Positions 1 to 8,891 are shown, counted from the stretch's first letter. The stretch is 64,000 bases of DNA from JABWBD01 sp040768665 (GCA_040768665.1 JAXGMN010000009.1:1-64000), one strand, 5' to 3'. The notes: generated from the sequence alone by a model not told the origin. Made by a program: numbers and translations.

Positions 1-6
1 ATGAAT

Positions 7-78
7 GGATTAGTGGATTAGTGGATTAGTGGATTAGTGGATTAGTGGATTAGTGGATTAGTGGGTTAGTGGGTTAGT
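7..78. repeat. 8-bp tandem repeat, about 9 units
   Basis: Nine consecutive copies of GGATTAGT, the last two varied to GGGTTAGT, lie at the window edge and may continue outside. Positions 79-154 contain no gene; they are the 3' flank of the next minus-strand gene. Confidence 0.9.
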
Positions 79-154
79 CGAAGTTGGGGTGTTTGAGGTT
101 CATCGGCGGATCTTCTTCGTTCCCTATTGTACCACTGGATGACTCCACTTGCCC

Positions 155-1201
155 TCATGCCTTGCGGCCCAGCATCCAATCCATGGCGTCGGATGTCTGG
201 TAGACCAGCGACTGGGGGTAGTAGGGAAATGGCGTGAAATACTCAAAGGTCAGGTAGCCGTGGTAGCCGACCGCGTCGAGGGCCTCGAGCACGGCCGGCC
301 AGTTGGTCGTGCCGTCCAGCAGGGGCCGGAACGTGTGCAGGTTGAATTCGTGGACCTTCTTGTTGTATTCCTTCAGGTGGACGTTCTTGATCCGCTTGCC
401 GAGAAGCGGGATCCAGTGTTCCGGAAAGTGATAGAGCATGATGTTGCCGGTATCGAAGTGGACGCCGACGCGGTCCGACCCGAAGCTGTCGACGAACGCG
501 TTCATCTCCTGCGGGGTGTGGAGGAAGCCGTTGACGAAGATGTTTTCGACGTTCAGGGAGACGTCGGCCTTCTCGGCTTCGGCGATCAGCACCCGCATGG
601 CCTCCTTGGCGCGCTGGTCGCAGACTTCGAACGGCAGCGGCGGGACATCTTCGAGCCACGGAACGTAGGTCGCGCCGGGTACGACCAGGAGGTTTTTCGT
701 GCCGAGCAGGTGCGCGGCGTGGATCATGCGTACCGCCAGGTCGAGTCCTTTTTTCCGTCGCTCCGGGTCCTCGTGCGTCAGGGCGTACGGCCAGAAGAGG
801 AACGAGCAGACACCGCTGATCTCAAGGCCCATGTCGCGGGCCATCTTCCCGCACTTCTGGATGTGGGCGTCGCCGGCGTCCGGCGAGAGGTCGCCTTCCA
901 GGGCGTAGTTGACTTCGACACCGTCGAAGCCCGCGCCTTTGCAGATGGCGAAACACTCTCGGAGGCTCATCTTGTCGGGGTAGGGCAGAGCCCAGAGATT
1001 GATCGACTTCTTCATGTCGTATCGCTTTGCGGGCGTTCGGGCGGCAGCAGGCCGGGGCGCCGAATCTCCATAGCCTTCGCCCGCCAACCCTTGCGAGGCA
1101 ATCAACGAGCCGCCGAAGGCGGCCGTATACGCCAGCACTTCCCGACGGCTCAACCCATTGGACAAGCGATTGGCAGAATCCTCTTGCGATCGGTGAGGCA
1201 T
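155..1201 (-). CDS. Exported sugar phosphate isomerase/epimerase-like TIM-barrel protein
   Basis: 348 aa. Xylose-isomerase-like TIM barrel of the AP endonuclease 2 superfamily, which isomerises or epimerises sugars or hydroxypyruvate-type ketoacids in a metal site. A Tat-like signal (LSRREVLAYTAAFGGSL) occupies about residues 17-40. Fold-typical segments include CKGAGFDGVEVNY, SLNVENIF, VGVHFDTGN and IKNVHLKEY, with acidic and His residues placed as in the metal site of the family. The ATG at 1201 is preferred over an upstream in-frame ATG because GGAG lies 8 nt before it and the Tat signal starts there. It lies 86 bp downstream of the phosphoesterase gene on the same strand. The substrate cannot be told from sequence. 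Confidence 0.85.
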   Translation of the reverse strand: MPHRSQEDSANRLSNGLSRREVLAYTAAFGGSLIASQGLAGEGYGDSAPRPAAARTPAKRYDMKKSINLWALPYPDKMSLRECFAICKGAGFDGVEVNYALEGDLSPDAGDAHIQKCGKMARDMGLEISGVCSFLFWPYALTHEDPERRKKGLDLAVRMIHAAHLLGTKNLLVVPGATYVPWLEDVPPLPFEVCDQRAKEAMRVLIAEAEKADVSLNVENIFVNGFLHTPQEMNAFVDSFGSDRVGVHFDTGNIMLYHFPEHWIPLLGKRIKNVHLKEYNKKVHEFNLHTFRPLLDGTTNWPAVLEALDAVGYHGYLTFEYFTPFPYYPQSLVYQTSDAMDWMLGRKA

Positions 1202-1287
1202 CGCAATGTCTCCGTTGTGGCGGCCCATCCATCGAGATAGCCACGATTTGCGCACGGCTGGTGGCCATCGAGGGAACAAGTGGAATT

Positions 1288-2478
1288 CTACGGCGCCGGC
1301 CTGCGGGGGGTCACCTGCTCGATCTTCTCCATCGGCTTCTTATATCTCATGGATCCCGAGTATTCTTTACGGTCCAAGACGCCTCCGTCCGGCCCCTTGA
1401 TCTCCACCGCCATTCTCGGTGGGCTCCTGGTAAAGGTCAACAGAATGTAGCTGTTCTCGCTCTTGAGCAGTTGTGAATGGGGATCTGGATATCGGTCTCC
1501 CTTGCCATTCAGCGACGTGTTGTAGTAGGTGAATCCATCTACCTCGGCACGCTCGGCGAAGTAGCCAAAACCGGTAATGGCAATTGTCCCTTTGCGGAAC
1601 ATTTCGTGCCAGCGACCGCCCTCCTTCGTGCGGATGCTGGCACTGCGTTCATTGTAGAGCGTTACGACGAATCGGGGTAGCGGCTCGGACATCACATCCC
1701 GATACCAGACGAACTGCTCGGAATGTTCGTCAAAGGCATGGCTCGCCTGCCAGGTCGTGCCCATGTCCGAGATGTGGTTCAGGTCGAGTGCCACGAAGCG
1801 AACGTCAAAGGCCGGGATGTCGAAATGCCACTTCCACTCATCATCGGGCAACTCGAAGAAACGACGAAACGCAGTGGCGTCGATGTCGTAGACCGGCTCC
1901 TCGGGCGGCTTGTCGCCTCTTGGCCGGATCTCCTTGTCGTGGTTTCCGAGCACCGGCATGAACGGCGTCGAGCGGAACAGCTCCGGATAGTGGTCGATCA
2001 GTTCGGCGTAAGGCTTGATGCAATCCTTGTTCCCGGCTCCGCAATGCTGGTGGATGCTGGAGACGTTGTCCCCGGCCGTCAGAAGCAGATGGACATCGTC
2101 TTGAATGAGGGCGGAAAGGTCGGGCTTCCCTTGCCAATCGGCAACCACGGCCACCCTCAGAATGTCGTTCGGGCACGACTTGAAGGTGGCGCCCTTCGAG
2201 GTCTGATCGCCCGTCTTGACCGAGTAGTGGTACACGGCACCGGTCCGGGGAATCGGGATCTCGACGTGGTGGAGCGTTCGGTCGCCGTCAACCTTGACTT
2301 CTTTGCCGTCTTCACCGGCAAGCCCGTACAGGACTGTGGAATCGCCCGGTTGTCTCGACGTCCAGTTGACCACGATTCTGCTGGGGGTGTTCGAGCGGTG
2401 CGTCAGCCACATCCGCTCAACCTGGCCCAACGCCGGGGACGCCCATACCAGGGGGAACAGAATGAGGCTGCGGTGCAT
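1288..2478 (-). CDS. Purple-acid-phosphatase-like metallophosphoesterase, active site degenerate
   Basis: 396 aa, secreted (short hydrophobic signal MHRSLILFPLVWASPALG). Residues about 20-100 resemble the N-terminal FN3-like domain of purple acid phosphatases, and 105-340 the calcineurin-like phosphoesterase fold. The first three metal motifs can be seen (VADWQ, TAGDN, VLGNHD). Where the C-terminal VxxHxP and GHxH motifs should be, the protein reads VTLYNERSA and GFGYFAE, so the C-terminal metal ligands are missing. It may be catalytically altered, or a binding protein. GGAAG precedes the ATG. Upstream (2479-2521) a palindromic MITE begins. Confidence 0.75.
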   Translation of the reverse strand: MHRSLILFPLVWASPALGQVERMWLTHRSNTPSRIVVNWTSRQPGDSTVLYGLAGEDGKEVKVDGDRTLHHVEIPIPRTGAVYHYSVKTGDQTSKGATFKSCPNDILRVAVVADWQGKPDLSALIQDDVHLLLTAGDNVSSIHQHCGAGNKDCIKPYAELIDHYPELFRSTPFMPVLGNHDKEIRPRGDKPPEEPVYDIDATAFRRFFELPDDEWKWHFDIPAFDVRFVALDLNHISDMGTTWQASHAFDEHSEQFVWYRDVMSEPLPRFVVTLYNERSASIRTKEGGRWHEMFRKGTIAITGFGYFAERAEVDGFTYYNTSLNGKGDRYPDPHSQLLKSENSYILLTFTRSPPRMAVEIKGPDGGVLDRKEYSGSMRYKKPMEKIEQVTPRRPAP

Positions 2479-2521
2479 CGTGGGAACTTCCGGTGTTGCT
2501 GTCCTGCGAGTCGTACACGGG

Positions 2522-2645
2522 GTAACCGTTCACGGGGCGGAAGAGAGGGGGACAGGTCCATGTTTTCGGCCAACGTCTTTGTCGGCGAAATGCCTCGATT
2601 AGCCGAAAAATGGACCAGTCCCCGGCCGTGGGCGTGAACGGTTAC
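2522..2645. mobile_element. Palindromic MITE, GTAA-ended family, copy A (complete)
   Basis: Starts GTAACCGTTCACG and ends with its exact inverse, CGTGAACGGTTAC. The inner arms are also complementary (GGACAGGTCCATGTTTTCGGC against GCCGAAAAATGGACCAGTCC, with small differences), so the element can fold into one long hairpin. It is flanked by the perfect 8-bp direct repeat TACACGGG (2514-2521 and 2646-2653). The GTAA end and 8-bp duplication match the IS66 family, from which it may be a non-autonomous derivative. Confidence 0.85.
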
Positions 2646-2784
2646 TACACGGGACACCCTCGCTGATGGATCATCTCTCCCTCGCATGTCTTCAACGAAT
2701 TGAAATCTGGCGACGGCAAGCGATTCCGCACCGTCGCAGGCGGATGGTGCGTGATCTTCCCGCCTGAGCATCGTGGAAGGGGCG

Positions 2785-3108
2785 TCAGGCCTTTACGGTG
2801 CGTCGTTTAGGACGCCTACCGCCGCCATAACCGCCTCGGCCACCGCCCGGCCTTCCGCCACGGTCTTCCCGTGGGCGAGCTTCGTTGACCGTAAGTGGGC
2901 GGCCCCCGATCTGTTTTCCATTCAGCGCGCTGATGGCGGCTTGCGCCTCTTGGCTGTCGTCCATTTCGACGAAACCGAAGCCCTTTGACCGGCCTTTGTC
3001 GCGGTCCATGACAACCTGTGCAGAACCGACTTTCCCGTACGGCTCAAACAACTCTCGCAGTTCGCTGTCGCCGACGTCGTACGAAAGATTACCGACGTAC
3101 AGTTTCAT
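2785..3108 (-). CDS. Small RNA-binding protein (single RRM, Gly/Arg-rich tail)
   Basis: 107 aa. Cytoplasmic glycine-rich RNA-binding protein of the cyanobacterial/planctomycete type. One RNA recognition motif occupies residues 1-80 with RNP2 (LYVGNL) and RNP1 (KGFGFVEM), followed by a basic Gly/Arg-rich tail (RPGGGRGGYGGG). GAGG lies 5 nt before the ATG at 3108, excluding a longer in-frame start that would add a non-conserved 39-residue extension. In cyanobacteria such proteins respond to cold; that role here is inference. It stands alone, with 121 bp to the MITE remnant upstream, which must hold its promoter. Confidence 0.93.
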   Translation of the reverse strand: MKLYVGNLSYDVGDSELRELFEPYGKVGSAQVVMDRDKGRSKGFGFVEMDDSQEAQAAISALNGKQIGGRPLTVNEARPREDRGGRPGGGRGGYGGGRRPKRRTVKA

Positions 3109-3229
3109 CCCCACCTCAAGACCTCCCAGACAAGAACCGTGCGATCCCAGCAGGTCTACTGCGGCCAGAGGGCATCGCACAAAACTACTCCCCATAGTTG
3201 TGGCCAACGGTGGCAAAGAAAGCAAGAGG

Positions 3230-3325
3230 GTAACCGTTCACGGGGCGGAAAAAGTGGGGGACAGGCCCATGTTTTCGGCCGACATGTTTGACGCCAAAAT
3301 ACTCGAACTGGCCGAAAAAACCACC
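3230..3325. mobile_element. MITE of the GTAA-ended family, copy B (right end lost)
   Basis: Begins GTAACCGTTCACGGGGCGG and keeps the central part (CCATGTTTTCGGCC, then GGCCGAAAAA). The right terminal repeat is absent; sequence passes directly into the 3' end of the leucine-rich-repeat gene, whose stop codon (3332-3334) lies a few bases beyond. Confidence 0.75.
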
Positions 3326-3331
3326 ATCCTG

Positions 3332-4732
3332 CTATTGCTCAAGCCCTGACGGGTCGCCGGGTGACGATCCGACGGATATCTGCGGCCCGTGAATCCGCGT
3401 CGCGGGAAGCGCTTGGCGGAGCCGGGCGGCGCCCGCCTCGGTGAGTTGCGTCTCGGTGAGGTCAAGCTCCTTGAGATTGACCAGCCGTGCCAGGTGATCC
3501 ACGGCGTTGTCGGTGATCGCCGTCTGCTTTAGGCTGAGCCACTCCAGGTTCTTCAGCTCCGCCAGCCGCTCGACGCCCCCGTCGCTCAAGGGGGTCATCA
3601 TGAGATTCAAGCGGGTGAGCTTGGCAAAGAACTTGAGATGCTCCAGCGCGGTGTCTGCGATGGCCGTGCCGCCGAGATCGAGTGTCCAGAGCTCGCCAAG
3701 GTTCTTCAGGTGCTGAAGCCCCTCCCCGTTGAGCGAAAGCCGGCGGAGGTTGAGCCGCCGAAGTTTCGTCAACCCGGAAAGCGGCTCCAGGCCGGCGTCG
3801 GTGACGTTGAATGCTTGGGCCACGGAGAGGTCGTCCAACTCGACCAGCGCCGCAAGGTGCTGCATGCCGTAATCGCTAAGGGCGAGCGAGTCTTCGACGG
3901 CAAGCGTACGGAGCTGGGGCATCTCGGCGAGATACTCCATGCCCATGTCGCCCACCGAGCGGCTCCGCACCCGCAGGCCGACCAGGTTTTTCATCCCTGT
4001 CAATTCCTGCAATCCGGCGTCGCCGATCATGTCGCTGCCGCGCACGTCGAGCATCCGGAGGTTGGAGAGTTGAGCGAGATAGCCGAGCCCCGTATCGCTG
4101 ATGTAGTTGTCGGTGAGATAGAGGTACTCCAGCTTGGGCAGTTCCTGGAAGACGAGCAGCGCCTGATCGGTCATGCGGGTCATCCTCCGCAAGTGCAGCT
4201 CGTTAAGCTGTTTCAGCTCCGCAAGCTTGGCGATGCCCTCATCGGAAACGACGGTGTTGTCGAGTTCCAGCCGACGGAGCTGGGCGAGGCCGGCGATGAT
4301 CGGCATCGAGGCGTCGGTGATTGCGGTGCCTCGCAGGGCCAGGTCCGACAGGTCGGTCAGCCGCGCGATCCCGGCAACTTCTTCGTCCGACACCATTTGG
4401 GAAGTCAGGTCCACGCCCACGACCCGCCCTGCGTCGCCGTAGGCCACATGCCCGCCGAGCGATTCGATCCGTTCCACCGCGGCGCGGGCCTCATCCGAAA
4501 GGGCGGGCGGCTCAGGCTTGGCTTCAGGCACCGCCGGTCCGGGCACAAGGGCCGCTTCAGCGGCCGGCGGCTGCGCGGGTTCGGGCTCTGCTTCCGGCCT
4601 CTCCTCCGCCTGCTCGGTCGGCGGATTCGCCTTTTGCGTCGGCACGGGCGTCTCGCGTCCGGCGGTAGGACAGCCGGCGGCCCCAACAAGACATACGGCA
4701 CTCAGCAACCACGCACACCACGCTCGCTTCAT
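3332..4732 (-). CDS. Leucine-rich-repeat lipoprotein
   Basis: 466 aa. Signal peptide with lipobox LVGAAGC (Cys about residue 21) predicts anchoring in a membrane, followed by a Pro/Glu/Ala-rich linker (residues 25-80). Residues about 85-450 form roughly a dozen 24-25-residue leucine-rich repeats of the cysteine-containing/F-box-like type (pattern LTDLSDLALRGTAITDASM), common in planctomycetes. Such repeats bind proteins; the partner is unknown. The ATG at 4732 has GGAAGAA just upstream. The longer open frame reaching 4861 is an artefact of the adjoining MITE. Confidence 0.85.
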   Translation of the reverse strand: MKRAWCAWLLSAVCLVGAAGCPTAGRETPVPTQKANPPTEQAEERPEAEPEPAQPPAAEAALVPGPAVPEAKPEPPALSDEARAAVERIESLGGHVAYGDAGRVVGVDLTSQMVSDEEVAGIARLTDLSDLALRGTAITDASMPIIAGLAQLRRLELDNTVVSDEGIAKLAELKQLNELHLRRMTRMTDQALLVFQELPKLEYLYLTDNYISDTGLGYLAQLSNLRMLDVRGSDMIGDAGLQELTGMKNLVGLRVRSRSVGDMGMEYLAEMPQLRTLAVEDSLALSDYGMQHLAALVELDDLSVAQAFNVTDAGLEPLSGLTKLRRLNLRRLSLNGEGLQHLKNLGELWTLDLGGTAIADTALEHLKFFAKLTRLNLMMTPLSDGGVERLAELKNLEWLSLKQTAITDNAVDHLARLVNLKELDLTETQLTEAGAARLRQALPATRIHGPQISVGSSPGDPSGLEQ

Positions 4733-4776
4733 CACTTCTTCCCGATAACGTTGGCTTGCGGTTAAGCACCCAGGCA

Positions 4777-4899
4777 GTAACCGTTCACGGGGCGGGCGGG
4801 GACTGGTCCATTTTTCGGCCAGTTGATCCTCTTTGGCCAAGGAGACGTTGCCCGAAAACATGGACCTGTCCCCCTCTTTCCCTACCCGTAAACGGTTAC
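4777..4899. mobile_element. Palindromic MITE, GTAA-ended family, copy C (complete, inverted)
   Basis: Inserted in the opposite orientation to copy A between the HEAT and leucine-rich genes. Terminal repeats are GTAACCGTTCACG and GTAAACGGTTAC. It is flanked by a perfect 8-bp duplication CCCAGGCA (4769-4776 and 4900-4907), direct evidence of transposition. Confidence 0.88.
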
Positions 4900-4931
4900 C
4901 CCAGGCAGGCTCGCACGGTGCAGCGAGGCGG

Positions 4932-5510
4932 CTAGGGGTTCGCGCGGCCCACCGGCACCACCTCGGTCTTCTTCGTGGGAACGAGCCTGAGGTCGGGCAC
5001 GCCGGGCACTTCGACGCCCCGCTTCCGGAGCGAGTGCGCCAGCGCGGGCTTGAAATCCCCGGGAGCCGATTCCAGCGCGGCCTTCAGGGCCGCCACCGCG
5101 TCGTCCACCGGCAGCCCTTCCAGGCACATGCGTGCGTCGTCGCGCAGCTCGGCGTTGGTCAACAGGGCGGCGACCGGAGCGACGGCATCCGGGCCGGCGA
5201 TCTGCCAGACCATCCACAGGACGTCGCGGCGGAACTGGGTCGGCGGCTCGGCGGAAACGAGTTTGACCAGTTCCGCGGCCACGGCGCTCGCCTCATCCCC
5301 TGCCCCGGGACGTCCGGCGTGGTAGACCACGTTCTGCATGGCTCGGTTGGCCGCCCGCGCAATCTCAAACTCGCCTTCGACGGCGATCTTCGCCAGCGGC
5401 GCGATGGCCTTGGCGCCGACGGGGCCGGCATTGTCGCGTGCGGCGGCCCGCATGTTGGCGTCTTCGCTCTGGATTTGCTTGACAAGTTGTTCGAGGGTCA
5501 GTTCTTCCAC
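4932..5510 (-). CDS. Small HEAT-repeat protein
   Basis: 192 aa, no signal peptide. Built of 4-5 short helical HEAT/PBS-like repeats (for example AIAPLAKIAVEGEFEIARAA, DAVAPVAALLTNAELRDDAR). It starts at GTG (5508-5510) with AGGA 9 nt upstream. It lies 63 bp downstream of the Gfo/Idh/MocA oxidoreductase on the same strand and is probably co-transcribed. A scaffold or adaptor role is typical of such proteins; no specific function can be read. Confidence 0.8.
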   Translation of the reverse strand: MEELTLEQLVKQIQSEDANMRAAARDNAGPVGAKAIAPLAKIAVEGEFEIARAANRAMQNVVYHAGRPGAGDEASAVAAELVKLVSAEPPTQFRRDVLWMVWQIAGPDAVAPVAALLTNAELRDDARMCLEGLPVDDAVAALKAALESAPGDFKPALAHSLRKRGVEVPGVPDLRLVPTKKTEVVPVGRANP

Positions 5511-5573
5511 GGGAGTAATCCTTGTTCCAAATCGGTCGTTGTTGGCGTAAACGAGTCTCCGGTACCCAAACCG

Positions 5574-6926
5574 TCAGATCGCGTAGGGATATCGCTGGGG
5601 CCGGCCCATGAGCCGTCGGGCAAACTCGTCGCCCACGATCTCCCGCTTGCTGTGGTCCCACTGAAGCTTGCGGCCGAGGAGGAAGGAGAGATTGCCGAGC
5701 ACGGTGAGGATCGCCACGTCGGCGCCCGCCTCGACATTCATGATCGTCTTCCGCCCGGTCTTGATCCCCTCGAACCAGTCTTCTTTGTGCCCCGGACTGC
5801 GATAGACGTCCTTGGCTCCCGGGCCGGGCTCCCATTGGCGAGCCTTTTGCTCCGCCCAGGTGCCGCCGTCGCCGCCCCAGTGATGGAAGGTGCCCTCGGT
5901 GCCCGTGTAGAGGGCGCCGTAGCCGGGCCGGGTGATCTTGCCGCCGGGCTCACGGCCGGTCCGCTCCTCGGGCGGAATCGGTTTGCCCGGCTGATTCCAG
6001 GTGAGGATCCAGTCGGGGTTCTTGAACGTGTAGGTTACATTGATCGTGACCGCCGAGTTCCACAGCCCGCGCTTGGGCGCCTCGCCGGTGGCATCGACTT
6101 CGACCGGGCCGGTGCCGTCGGCGCCCATCCACCACATGGCGCAGCTCATCACGTGAGCCCCGCGGTCGCGGATCTGCCCGCCGCCCGACTCCATCATCCA
6201 GCGGAACGTACCGTGAGCGTAGCCGGGGTTGTAGGGTCGCCAGTGGAGCGGTCCCAGCCACAGGTCCCAATCGAGTTGCGGCGGGGGATCCGAATCCGGC
6301 GCGGTGCCGCCCTGGGGGCTGGGATAGTGCCAGCAGTCGACCCGCTGGACCTTGCCGATGTTGCCGTTGGCTAGGTAGCGGTGTGCCAGGTAGGCCTCCG
6401 GCTGGCTCCGCCCCTGGGACCCGACCTGGACGGCGATCTTGGCCCGATTGCAGGCCTCGATCATTGCCTTGCCCTCCTCGACCGTGCAGCAGGCCGGCTT
6501 CTCGACATAGACATGCTTGCCGCTCTCTGCGGCGTGAACGGTCTGCACGGCGTGCCAGTGATCGGGCGTGGCGATGATCACCGCGTCGATGTCCTTCCGA
6601 TCGAGGACGTATCGGTAGTCGCGGTAGACGTCGGCCTGGGGGCCGGCGGTCCGCGAGGCGTTTTCCAGCCGCCGATCGTCAATATCGCAGACCGCGGCGA
6701 TGTTCGCCTGTCCGCGGTCCATCAGCGACTTGATCTCCCGCAGGTGATACCCGCCCATGCCACCCACGCCGATATGCGCGAACGTCAGCCGCTCGTTGGC
6801 CGCGGCCGCGCCCGCCACCAGTACCCCGGAGGGGACGAAGTAAGGCAAGGCCGCGCCGGCTGCCGTCGCCCCGCCGGCCGTCTTCAAGAAGCTTCGCCGC
6901 GACAGCCCGTGTTTGCGATTGCTCAT
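5574..6926 (-). CDS. Tat-exported Gfo/Idh/MocA family oxidoreductase
   Basis: 450 aa. Tat signal (LSRRSFLKTAGGATAAGAAL) at the N-terminus, then a Rossmann NAD(P)-binding domain (HIGVGGMGGYHL, about residues 50-170) with the family EKP motif (VYVEKPACC) and a C-terminal alpha/beta dimerisation/substrate domain. The family oxidises or epimerises sugars, inositols and related polyols. The Tat signal implies folding with cofactor before export, usual for planctomycete paralogues. GAGAGG precedes the ATG. Upstream lies a palindromic element and no gene for 477 bp. Confidence 0.93.
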   Translation of the reverse strand: MSNRKHGLSRRSFLKTAGGATAAGAALPYFVPSGVLVAGAAAANERLTFAHIGVGGMGGYHLREIKSLMDRGQANIAAVCDIDDRRLENASRTAGPQADVYRDYRYVLDRKDIDAVIIATPDHWHAVQTVHAAESGKHVYVEKPACCTVEEGKAMIEACNRAKIAVQVGSQGRSQPEAYLAHRYLANGNIGKVQRVDCWHYPSPQGGTAPDSDPPPQLDWDLWLGPLHWRPYNPGYAHGTFRWMMESGGGQIRDRGAHVMSCAMWWMGADGTGPVEVDATGEAPKRGLWNSAVTINVTYTFKNPDWILTWNQPGKPIPPEERTGREPGGKITRPGYGALYTGTEGTFHHWGGDGGTWAEQKARQWEPGPGAKDVYRSPGHKEDWFEGIKTGRKTIMNVEAGADVAILTVLGNLSFLLGRKLQWDHSKREIVGDEFARRLMGRPQRYPYAI

Positions 6927-6950
6927 CGTGTGCCTCTCACAAGTGACCAG

Positions 6951-7044
6951 GCCCTGACAAAACGGGGACAGGCACCCTCGCCTTGCCCTGTTTTCAGGCT
7001 CATTTGGGAACGCTCCCGGGAGCCAGTCCCCGTTTTGTCAGGGC
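6951..7044. repeat. Palindromic element with 18-bp perfect terminal inverted repeats
   Basis: GCCCTGACAAAACGGGGA (6951-6968) is exactly inverted at 7027-7044 around a 58-bp centre. The core GGGGACAGGCAC recalls the MITE family above, but the ends differ. It lies upstream of the Gfo/Idh/MocA gene and could act as a terminator for the gene ending at 7404 or be a MITE. No target duplication was found. Confidence 0.8.
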
Positions 7045-7206
7045 TCGTAAAAAGGATCTCGATTTCCGGAAACGGGACGGGCAACGGTCCACCCTTCGCC
7101 CTGCTGCCGAACCTCCAGGTTACCACGTCTTGCCGCCGGAAGCCAGAAGGCGAGGAACGCCGGCACCAGCAGCGGCGCTCCGCCGATCGTACATCTGAAA
7201 AAATGA

Positions 7207-7359
7207 GAGACAGCTCAAAGCGAAGTGGGCCCGTGGCAGCATCCCAACGTCGAGTTCTTCGATACCGTGGATATGCCGGAGAAGATCCTCGATCCCACAA
7301 ACAAGAACGGCCTTGGAACAGCCGAGGTGACCACTCGAGGGTTGCTCCCCAAAGGTTGA
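7207..7359 (+). pseudogene. Possible 3' remnant of a lost gene
   Basis: A 50-codon plus-strand stretch between two stops contains plausible protein sequence (HPNVEFFDTVDMPEKILDP) ending in a TGA at 7357-7359, but has no start codon or RBS. It may be the tail of a deleted gene. It was not assigned to a family. Apart from this and the palindrome, the 6927-7403 gap shows nothing. Confidence 0.25.
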
Positions 7360-7403
7360 GAAGGGGAGAACGAAGCTGGAGTGTAATCGCCCACAATGCA
7401 CGA

Positions 7404-8891
7404 TCACTTTTTGAACAACTCGCCGATGGCTTCAACGGTCCGGTCGACCAAAGCCTGGCCGCCTTCCGGGCCGACCATGTTGACCAGGACCTCCGCGCTG
7501 TAGCCGCCGGCCTGGACCGCACGCGGCGTGGGCACGTAGCCGGCATAGCCCGCGGGGCTGGCCAACTCGATCAGAATGGTCTGGGGCGCCGCGCTGCGGG
7601 CCTGAATCTGGACTCCGTAGTCGAGGAACAACTCGAAAGGATTGGTGGCAATGGCCACGTCGCCCAGGCGCAGCACGTGCATCTCGATGGGGAAGGTCTT
7701 CCACTGGCCCTTCTGTTGGGCCAGGTAGCGCTCGACGATCAGCCCTTGATACCCGCGCCAGTACCACTCGTTGAGGCCGCGGACTTTCTTGGCATCCATT
7801 TCTTCACAAGTCTTCTTCGCCGCCTCGTACTCGGCCGGGGTGACGATCCTCGCCGGCAGGTCGACTTGCCGGACGAGATGGACCAGCGGCACGTCGGTGC
7901 GGATGTCCTTGGCGATCAGCGGGGCGACGTCTTCGAACGCCTCGACAACCCGGCGCCCGATTTCCTGCGCGTGATCCAGCCCGCGAAGACGCTCCATGCG
8001 CAATTCGGCCTCCTTCCGGTACTGGAGCCGCGGGGTCTGGTCGCCCGCCGGAGCCACGAATCCGAGCACGCACAGGTCCTCGCCGTGACGTCGGTGAAGC
8101 AACTCGCGGACATCGTGCCAGAAATCGGCGCTGATGACGAGGCCGCCCATCGCTTGCGCCGGACAGGCCATCGAAATGGCCGTCGCCTTGAGCCGGCGCT
8201 GGGCATCGTAGAAACAGAGAATGTCGACGGCGTGATCCTCGTAGCCTTCGATGTGGCTGAACTTGGGATCGTTGGTATTGCCGTGCATTTTGGCCGTCCC
8301 ATCGCTGTAGACCACACGGCGATTGTGGCCGGTGACGGCGTGGCCCAGTCCCCAGGCGACCGCTCCGGCGGCCCGGTTGGTCCAGGCTTTTGTGACGGCG
8401 TCGCCCATGCGTTGGTAGAGAAAGGGCAGGTAGTCCTTCGGCTGCACGGCATTGCCGTAGTCTTTGTCGTTGTATGGGCTTTTGAGCACCATCATCGACG
8501 TATGGGTGTGGGTGGCGGCCAAGGACAGTTTGTTGAGGTCGAAGCCGGGCCGGCGGCCGGCCAGGTGCTTGCGGAATCCCTCTTGGACGCCGGGCAGGAT
8601 GCACAAATCGCACGAAACCAGGACCGCCTGGTCGAGAACTCGGTCGCCCTGGCGCGATTCCAAGGCCAGCACGTTGGCCCTGCAACGGTTTCGAATCGTG
8701 GTGGCTACGTTTACGCCTTCCTGAGCCACCGGGGGTTCGGGAGTGATGTCGGCGGTGGCCGTCCCGATCCACAGATCGGCTGAGGTTGCGGTGGAGGGGA
8801 GGACGCCGAGCGTCAGCGCCAATGCGACAACCCCTGACGTTGCCAGATAATACAGTACCGACAGGCGGCCCAGCGAGTGGATGGTAATCAT
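7404..8891 (-). CDS. Neutral/alkaline ceramidase-like secreted hydrolase
   Basis: 495 aa. Signal peptide (about residues 8-38) followed by WIGTATADITPEPPV, the entry strand typical of the neutral/alkaline non-lysosomal ceramidase N-terminal domain, and by SLAATHTHTS, the conserved His-rich loop of its zinc site. Planctomycete members with this domain are numerous and mostly uncharacterised; amide-bond hydrolysis of ceramide or another lipid is the family activity. It lacks the C-terminal ceramidase Ig-like domain and is shorter than true ceramidases (about 650-750 aa). The start at 8891 is chosen because the signal peptide begins there; the RBS is weak. Confidence 0.75.
   Translation of the reverse strand: MITIHSLGRLSVLYYLATSGVVALALTLGVLPSTATSADLWIGTATADITPEPPVAQEGVNVATTIRNRCRANVLALESRQGDRVLDQAVLVSCDLCILPGVQEGFRKHLAGRRPGFDLNKLSLAATHTHTSMMVLKSPYNDKDYGNAVQPKDYLPFLYQRMGDAVTKAWTNRAAGAVAWGLGHAVTGHNRRVVYSDGTAKMHGNTNDPKFSHIEGYEDHAVDILCFYDAQRRLKATAISMACPAQAMGGLVISADFWHDVRELLHRRHGEDLCVLGFVAPAGDQTPRLQYRKEAELRMERLRGLDHAQEIGRRVVEAFEDVAPLIAKDIRTDVPLVHLVRQVDLPARIVTPAEYEAAKKTCEEMDAKKVRGLNEWYWRGYQGLIVERYLAQQKGQWKTFPIEMHVLRLGDVAIATNPFELFLDYGVQIQARSAAPQTILIELASPAGYAGYVPTPRAVQAGGYSAEVLVNMVGPEGGQALVDRTVEAIGELFKK

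Noticed and set aside
149..1240. Long plus-strand open frame opposite the TIM-barrel gene
   Set aside because: No recognisable protein pattern or RBS; it mirrors the codon bias of the minus-strand gene. Many similar long frames lie opposite real genes in this GC-rich DNA.
6381..8783. 800-codon plus-strand frame
   Set aside because: It covers two genes on the other strand and the gap between them; no coherent domain.
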